NCBI GenBank assembly: GCA_001953115.1
Contig: LSSL01006332.1
Location: 1-16,987, forward strand
Reading direction: 5' to 3'
From: Smittium mucronatum
Taxonomy: Eukaryota; Kickxellomycota; Harpellomycetes; Harpellales; Legeriomycetaceae
DNA length: 16,987 nt
This document shows positions 11,295 to 16,987 of the stretch, one piece after another. Both the position numbers and the translations under genes were made by a program. The notes under the pieces are model-generated. The model searched no databases, was not told the origin of the DNA, and saw nothing but the letters and a program-made list of their open reading frames with translations. How positions within the stretch are numbered: the first letter of the stretch is position 1; each line of letters opens with the position of its first letter.

Positions 11295-12887
11295 AACCCA
11301 TAGGTTTCAAAAAAAAAATTGGGTAGATAATTATCAACTTCTGAAAGTTATGTAGGAAAAACAGTTGAAAATACTGAAAAAATCTTAGAAAGGCCAAAAA
11401 AAATTTCATCAGAAAAGAAAGATAATATCTTGAGGTTTTCAGGACCGAAATGGCTCGAGATAGAAAAAAAATTTCGTAAATGTATCTAGTTTGGTAGAAT
11501 ATCAAAACTCGTCCTTCCAAAATCTATAGTAATGCAAAAAGTTCATCGAATATCTCGGGAATTAGATATTACTGATTTCAGTCCATCTAATTGGTGATAA
11601 TACAGATTTCACAAAATAAATTATATAAAAAGAATATCTTTATTTGAGGAAGAAGACGAAATAAACAAAAATTATACGTCATATCATTATTAAATATAAT
11701 CGATAAATCGTTTTTAATACGGATAAAACAAGATTTTTTTTATCTTATTCCCGATCTATACTGCTTTAAACCTTTCAGAAGATATAAGAACTGTAAGATG
11801 AAACAAAAAAAATAAGTACAGAGTAACATTACTCTCATTAAAAACCCACCGAAAAATTCAAAATACCTATATATATGATTGAGAGAAGTAAAAATCCGAC
11901 ATGCATAAGAGAAGATTATTCCTAATTCCCTATTTTAAGCGTAAAAATGCTTTTATGGATATTATTGTATTTAAATAATTTTTTCTAAATCCTTTAATCC
12001 TTTTTTGAAAATCTTTACCGAAGAGGTAGTTTTACTTTTAAATGATAATGATACAGGAAATGCTTCAGCTTATTAAAATAATGGCGTTAGAGCTATTTTA
12101 TTCACACTTGATGTCATTTTCTAGAAGCATTCCATGGATATATAGATCATAAGTGTCTTTGAAAAAGTTATAATTATTTATCGATCAATTTTTTTATAGA
12201 TTTTTATGATTTACATAAAGAAAAAAAAGTATCCTCTAAGAAGAATCCTAAATATGACTATTTGAGCTTAAGGAGTCCTATTTTTTAATCCATCTCACGT
12301 ATTGGGTACCCCATAAATACCCCTTCAGTCCTAGGGCGATATTGCAACTAGAAAAATATATAACTGTTTTAAAAAAGCAGAAATAATCTCAAATTTCGAA
12401 GTTATAGATATTAGTTATCGCGGAATTAATAATAAAAAACTTATAGCCAAAAAATGTATATTGTAAGTTTCAAATATACTAAAAAGCTTTCAGGAAAATC
12501 AAAACATCGGTGAAAAAATTCATTATGAACAATTAAAACTGTTTTTAAATATGGTTGAACCCCGTTGGATTAAATAGTGCAGTTCAATTGTCGAAGAAAT
12601 AGATATAAATATCATTAATACCAATAAATCATAAAAAGACAGCATTTAAGATATAAAAAAATAGATAACTGGAAAAGAAAATATTTTATCAAATAAATTT
12701 TTGAAACATATCTTCAAATTTAGGAAAAAAGTAATAGAATATGGTAGAAAGTATTGAATTTATTGAAGATATAATATTTCAAATATATCTGGAAGATGAA
12801 TAGAAAGGAGTTAAAATAATCTTTCAAGATAAAACTTTCAAAAAAATCAACATCCCGAGGGATTCTGTTCCTAAAATATTGTCATAA
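11295..12887 (+). pseudogene. pogo/Tigger-like transposase relic (HTH, CENP-B-type domain, DDE_1)
   Basis: Transposase remains in correct domain order. The first frame, 11295 to about 11698 with several stops, begins KKKLGR-stop-LSTSESYVGKT and NTEKILE, the end of a pogo N-terminal helix-turn-helix. A CENP-B-type DNA-binding domain follows, with VMQKVHRISRELDITDFSPS before the Trp of 'S-x-G-W' and then FHKINYIKRISLFEEEDE. The second frame starts at about 11705 and gives VFNTDKTRFFLSYSRSI (first Asp 11722-11724, next Glu replaced by Lys). It continues with DETKKISTE and MIERSKNPTCIRE, matching 'vIGKSKNPRCFK'. The third frame, about 12008-12185, gives EEVVLLLNDNDTGNASAY and GVRAILFTLDVIF, then HSMDI (compare 'QPMDQG'). 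The second and third Asp are at 12044-12046 and 12137-12139. That leaves 30 residues between them, the DD30D spacing of pogo. A further open stretch at 12741-12887 with one stop (VESIEFIEDIIF, then KKINIPRDSVPKI) may be the acidic C-terminal part. The related CENP-B and Tigger proteins share this architecture. Confidence 0.85.
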
Positions 12888-12889
12888 AA

Positions 12890-13580
12890 TGTATTAAAAA
12901 AAGAGAAAAAGGAAAGAAAAAGCACTATTCATGATTTATTTAGTTATTTTCATTATTTTTTTTATTAAATCTTATATTAAATTTTTTGAATATTTTTTTA
13001 CTTTAAAATTTATACTGTATAAAAATAAATCACTAATATATTCACATAAGTATATAATGGGTAGATTTGATATTTAAGATTTAACTCTAAAAATTTCCTA
13101 TATCAGATCTCTAAATTCTACAAGTAAAATCTTCTATAAAAAAATCAAGTAAAATTGATTAAAACTATAAAATACTTTAGATACATATATATTTACAAAA
13201 TCTTGACACTTTCAGCTCAAAATAATATAGATTATGTTTATTGAAAAGTTTTAGAATTTAAAAAAATGTCACTTACATCCTATTTCGTATAATTTAATTC
13301 CAAAGAAATCAGAATATTTTGGCTAAGGGCGATTCAAAACTCAAAAAACAAATCCAAACAAACAATCTAAATGTTTACTAATGATTTATAAAATTGAATA
13401 ATCTTTATAAATAGAGAGAATATTCTTTATCTTTGATAATTTCTACTCCAATCAAATTTTTAAAATTTATCACGAAATATTTATTCACTAATTTTTTTTA
13501 AATTTACCACCAAATATTTATTCCCAAAAATTTTATTTGAATTATCAAAATTTAAACTGGGTAAACATTTAAGATAGTGT
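12890..13580. other. 3' part of the pogo-like element, no gene seen
   Basis: AT-rich DNA between the last readable transposase fragment and the right terminal repeat. A minus-strand frame at 13481-13672 runs across the element's right end and its flank, so it is a chance frame and not a gene. Confidence 0.45.
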
Positions 13581-13584
13581 GCTC

Positions 13585-13602
13585 TTAAGCGGGGTAATAC
13601 TG
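13585..13602. repeat. Right terminal inverted repeat of the pogo-like element
   Basis: TTAAGCGGGGTAATACTG followed by TA. Read inward it is CAGTATTACCCCGCTTAA, a typical pogo/Tigger-style end starting CAGT and rich in C. It lies about 1.4 kb downstream of the last catalytic Asp codon of the relic. Confidence 0.75.
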
Positions 13603-13799
13603 TATTTGAAATATTGTTTTTACCCAAATAAAATGGTGGCAAATAGAAGAATATGTACCTCTTTGACACCATGGCTTTATCCTTAATTTATTAATAAATT
13701 ACAATATATGTGAATGTAATTTTTATTTAATTGGAGAAAAAATAGTCACTTAAAATTACAGAAAACATTTGGTTGCAATATTATATATACTATTGTTGG

Positions 13800-13829
13800 A
13801 AAAGATATTTGGGGGGGGGGGTATCTTTT
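13800..13829. repeat. G11 homopolymer in the loop of a perfect inverted repeat
   Basis: AAAAGATA (13800-13807) and TATCTTTT (13822-13829) are exact inverses. The 14-base loop is TTT followed by 11 G (13811-13821). It is the longest G run in the window and stands out strongly against the AT background. Confidence 0.8.
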
Positions 13830-14128
13830 AATGTCTTTTTGTATATACCGTAAAAAATTTACCATCAATTCAATTTTTTTAAAGTAAGCAACCTTTTCGG
13901 ATATTTTTATATGAAAAAATCAATCTAAAGCAAATAAAATCGCAAAATAAAATTTCGCATTCGCATTTGCATTTATAATATTTATATATTTATTTTTCAT
14001 TAAGAAAAGTGAATATTATAAATTAAATACTAAATGGTGTTTTGAGCGAATAAAGAAATAATCTTTCATAATTTTAATTTTCATCGGCGATTTAAAGTTA
14101 AATTTGTCATATTTTATCTAAAAAAATG
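13830..14128. other. AT-rich spacer, no gene seen
   Basis: Nothing recognisable. It contains a short CGCATTCGCATTTGCAT-type near-repeat around 13956-13973. A terminal repeat for the following minus-strand transposase relic might be expected here, but none could be paired. Confidence 0.4.
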
Positions 14129-15160
14129 TTAAATAAAATATTTTTTAGATTTTCCCAATCCAGCCCATTCTTTCATAAGATTAAAAAAAATTAAAGAGAA
14201 CTCATTTTTAAAAGCCTCCATAGTATCAATTACATATTCCATAATCATTTTTCGATATATTGGTCTAGGCTCGATTAATTTATACCTTGATTCAAAAGCC
14301 GAAAATATCTCTTCTAATAGATCTAGATTTGAATAATATACTGAGCTAAATTTCAGTGAATTTTCAGATGAAGTAAATAGATTTCTATTTATTTTAGTTT
14401 TATTAATATTAGCACTTTATAAATTTATTTTTTTCATGTTTACTAATTTAGGAAGTAATTCAGTGTTTTAAAAAATATTGATCGATGAATTATTGAACGG
14501 TTTTTTAAAACTTTGATATAAATTTATTCCGTTTATGTATATTTCCGCGAAAAATTAGATTGATATTCAAATGACCATGGACATTGATAATAAGACTTAT
14601 GATTACATATGAAAATTAACGTGTTTTGTAAAAATTAATATTTATACCCTTCTCTTCTAAAAAAATTAAATTATCATTTTGAATAATTTAAATTTCTCTG
14701 TAAAATTACTGAATATCAGCTGATACTTCGTCGTTTTTTTTCCCACTGCTATATACACCATTATTTTTTTATTTTATACCATTTAGTTGATTAATATTTT
14801 CATTTTTGACTTTTAAATCTCTATCAATTCTTTTTAAGTTGATTTTTTACCACAAATAATCTCAGTTATGGATCCTATAAAGGAGTATGATATTATCTAG
14901 AAATTATTTGGGGGTTCTTTTTTTTTCCCGAAAAAGAAAAAAATATTCTATATTGAGGGTTCCAATAATTTTTTATTACATAACCTCTTAACTATATGTA
15001 TGTGAATTTTGTAATTGGATTAAATTTATTTATTGTTTAGTCTATTTTAATATTTTGGAATAAACTTAACAATTAGCTCTTTGTTTAAGTTTTCTCCTTT
15101 TTTCCTTTCAACTTGATTTAAAATATTCAACTGTTCAGTGTTTTCACAATAATTAGAATA
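14129..15160 (-). pseudogene. Second Tc1/IS630-type transposase relic (DDE_3-like), minus strand
   Basis: On the minus strand the relic ends at the stop 14129-14131. Its last 95 codons (14416 to 14132) are uninterrupted and contain SLKFSSVYYSNLDLLEEIFS, then AFESRYK, RPIYRKMIMEYVIDTMEAF and FNLMKEW. This fits the 'fLPPYSP-x-LNPIEEvFS...K...R' C-terminal block, and the catalytic Glu is retained at 14312-14314. Further upstream, in another frame, lie LINVHGH-like text and INLIFRGNIHKRNKFISKF, matching 'g-x-x-n-x-x-x-F-x-x-F-L'. NLIFLEEKGININFYKTR (14616-14687) matches the first-Asp block 'i-v-F-i-D-E-s-G-x-n', but that Asp is Glu (14655-14657). Stops at 14417, 14468, 14505 and 14616 and at least one frameshift make it dead. 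A coding-like stretch at 15050-15160 (NILNQVERKKGENLNKELIV) may be the N-terminal DNA-binding part. The total span of about 340 codons equals a normal family member. Confidence 0.65.
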
Positions 15161-15163
15161 TTA

Positions 15164-15679
15164 GTCATTTTGATACAAAGATAACGGATAAAATACTTAT
15201 GAATAATCCAAGATGTCATTTTTTATTTCAAAATAACCCTCACTGATTATTTGGAGTAATACTTTTTTGTGTAAACTTATAAAAATTATGAAATTGAAAT
15301 ATGAAAAAATTACTTTTTTTATAATTATATACCAAGTTTTTATTAAAATCATATAATTAATAAAAAAGGATGCTTCATAAAATCTCCTTATATTAAAACT
15401 TGATAAAAAACATAACCAAATTAATTAAGAATCTTTTATTTTTTTTTGAAGCTCGCTATTCTCAAAAAATTCATCGTATACTATAAATGTGTTCTTGTCT
15501 AAATTTTTTTATAAATTCTTGGGCTAGTCAAATTTTAATTTTTCTAGTAGTTAATAATTAAAGTTTGAAAACAAAAAATAAATTTGTATCATACTTTGGT
15601 TTTAAAACTTTTTTATCAATCTATTAATTTATTAATTAGCGATTATTAATTAAATCCGATTTCCTATCACATAAGCAGA
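15164..15679. other. AT-rich spacer, no gene seen
   Basis: No recognisable feature. Stops are dense in all frames, and no terminal repeat matching the left side of the minus-strand transposase relic was found. Confidence 0.4.
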
Positions 15680-15925
15680 TTGTCTATAAATATTTATAAT
15701 ATCCTTATTTTTTTAAAAAAAATAAATCAATTTTGTGCAATAAGATCCAAAGAGTTTGCTAAATTAAAAATGTATGCAATTATTGAACGGATTATTTATC
15801 ATAGATACAAAATAACAATAATAATATCAAAACAATTTTTTTCAAATAGGGTGACAAATAATAGAACTTATAATATTGTAGCCAGATTTTTACTGTCATT
15901 GAAAATGACTTTTTTTCACAATTAA
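15680..15925 (+). pseudogene. Possible transposase helix-turn-helix relic
   Basis: An open frame of 81 codons that begins with TTG, not a plausible eukaryotic start. Its middle reads KMYAIIERIIYHRYKITIII, then SKQFFSNRVTN and TYNIVARFL. This resembles the N-terminal homeodomain-like HTH of Tc1/IS630 transposases, roughly 'I-i-e-l-x-x-x-G-y-k-i-x-x-I-a-k-q-f...s-r-x-T-v-x-x-I-v-x-r-F', with a few extra residues before the recognition helix. No catalytic blocks are readable to the right, so only the DNA-binding part would be left. The likeness is moderate, and an unrelated AT-rich frame is a real alternative. Confidence 0.35.
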
Positions 15926-16563
15926 AATAAAAATCGCATTAATTTATATCAATATTTATAATAATGAACCTATGGTAAAGATATTAAGCGTAAAGAGAAT
16001 AAAATATGCTATCTTTAGGCCTTTAATTTGGTCAAATGCTTATTTCAAAGAAAAATAAACACACCGAAGTTTTTATAATAATCGAATGAAACATCCAAAT
16101 GTAAAATCAATATTATAGGCTGTATTAAATAAAAAAATAGTATAATATAAAAGTTGAAAAAATTGAAAAAGTTTCCTTCTTTTTTTATTTACTATATATA
16201 GGGTCTAAAAGTTCGTGCTTGAGACAGTATTTATCGTTTTTTATTCACAAAGCAAACTATCAAGCTATAAAGTAAATTTTCAAATGAAAGCTTAAGTATG
16301 TATATTATCTGTTTTAGTTTGGAATCTTAATGCCTTTTAAGTCAAAAAACCCATCTCAATTAAACCGAAAAAATAAATAAGTAAATAAAATCGTGGGATA
16401 AATATTCAATATCTAAAAATGAGCCTCTATTACGAGACTAAACTAGATTAAGATCTCAAAAAATTCTAAATGATGGCCTTGATTATCAAAAAATAAAAGC
16501 AACATTTCTTGCTCTTAAAGTAGCACAGTCTTCATAGATCACGTATTCATTCCACAATATTAA
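15926..16563. other. AT-rich DNA without recognisable gene
   Basis: Several short stop-free stretches read like protein (for example near 15965-16055 on the plus strand), but none shows a motif I recognise. They could be further wreckage of the transposase suggested upstream. Confidence 0.35.
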
Positions 16564-16967
16564 GTATGGTTTATTCATATTCAATATTTCAGACAAATAA
16601 AAGAGAAATTATTTGCATTGCTTGCCAAGATGCTCGGATTAAGACTACATAACTTACCAATGATTGATTTATTCAACCCTATTACCAAGAAGGGAGTTGA
16701 TAACTACATAGATATTGAGATTAAATTAGCAAGCTTAAAAATATCAATAGATCCATTTTTTCATCAAATAATCCAAGCTTTCCACAAGATTTACAATCAT
16801 ATAAAGTTAAAGACTTTGCGCGCTCAATTAAGATTATGATAGCTGATATAACACCAAATTTAACAAAATTGGGCTTATATAAATCCATAATTTTGAAAAG
16901 GGTATATAAAAAATCCCTCCTAGTAAAATTTTCTCCAGTTCATCAGTTAATGGGTCTAAGAATCTAA
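16564..16967 (+). pseudogene. Unassigned frameshifted coding relic at the window edge
   Basis: Two overlapping open frames on the plus strand. Frame 1 is open for 91 codons (16564-16839) and contains LFALLAKMLGLRLHNLPMID, then FNPITKKGVDNYIDIEIKLA and SLKISIDPFFHQIIQAFHKI. A second frame, open for 80 codons (16725-16967), contains SFPQDLQSYKVKDFARSIKI and MIADITPNLTKLGLYKS. Two stop-free frames of this length beside each other are unlikely by chance at this base composition, and residue usage is protein-like. The simplest reading is one protein interrupted by a frameshift between about 16740 and 16815. I do not recognise the family. A retroelement gag-like protein (DIRS type) was considered because of the 'F-P-x-D...D-F-A-x-x-I' string, but this is only a guess. 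It may continue beyond the window. Confidence is for coding origin, not function. Confidence 0.45.
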
Positions 16968-16987
16968 AATGAAGTTTTTTTGGCAGC

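Larger units (their letters stand above)
10455..13602 (+). mobile_element. Dead pogo/Tigger-like DNA transposon
   Basis: An element of about 3.15 kb in the pogo/Tigger branch of the Tc1/mariner superfamily. It is bounded by inverted ends beginning CRGTRTTRCYCCG, each flanked by TA (10453-10454 and 13603-13604). It encloses a transposase relic in the expected orientation. The right end is clear. The left end is inferred: 9 of its first 13 bases match the right end and the four differences are all transitions. Full-length Tigger elements are usually about 2.4 kb, so this one is somewhat long and may contain insertions. A 31-bp tandem repeat sits in its 5' part. It is inactive, with many stops and at least two frameshifts in the transposase. 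Confidence 0.65.

Noticed and set aside
11260..11520. 86-codon minus-strand frame
   Set aside because: It is the antisense shadow of the pogo-like transposase DNA-binding region, which reads convincingly on the plus strand.
13481..13672. 63-codon minus-strand frame containing an LPPF string
   Set aside because: It crosses the right boundary of the pogo-like element and includes its terminal repeat, and no other transposase block accompanies the LPP string.
1..16987. CRISPR array, prokaryotic operons, tRNA or rRNA genes
   Set aside because: No regularly spaced repeats with unique spacers, no gene packing or ribosome-binding pattern, and no recognisable structured RNA was seen on either strand.

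Overview
Organism: the window is extremely AT-rich (about one fifth G+C by eye). It is full of A and T homopolymers and has no operon-like gene packing. No intact gene is visible. What can be recognised are worn-out eukaryotic-type DNA transposons of the MULE, Tc1/IS630 and pogo/Tigger groups. This points to the nuclear genome of an AT-extreme eukaryote. A transposon-loaded microsporidian with an expanded genome is one candidate, but other AT-rich invertebrates or fungi cannot be excluded from this sequence alone.

Layout. Positions 1-6150 are almost featureless AT-rich DNA, apart from one GC-richer island of degenerate repeats (about 500-672). From about 6.2 kb to the right end the window is a transposon graveyard. 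It holds an unassigned minus-strand coding relic (6209-6570) and a MULE transposase relic (7209-7986, +). A Tc1/IS630-type relic follows (8806-9320, +), with a terminal-inverted-repeat-like end at 9997-10014. Next is a nearly complete but dead pogo/Tigger-like element (10455-13602, + transposase) with recognisable ends and TA flanks. Then come a second Tc1/IS630-type relic on the minus strand (14129-15160), a possible transposase helix-turn-helix relic (15680-15925, +), and an unassigned frameshifted coding relic running to the window edge (16564-16967, +).

Evidence style: the transposases were found by reading through stops and frameshifts and recognising family motifs in their correct order and spacing. 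Examples are a DD30D spacing in the pogo relic and a P-x6-C motif in the MULE relic. All carry multiple in-frame stops, and several catalytic residues are lost, so none can encode an active enzyme. No database search was possible, and family assignments rest on motif recognition.

No new functional system was found. The most interesting content is the stack of at least four different dead transposases in about 9 kb. Others are the shared terminal sequence of two elements, a G11 run held in the loop of a perfect inverted repeat, and a 31-bp tandem repeat that also carries an inverted partner.
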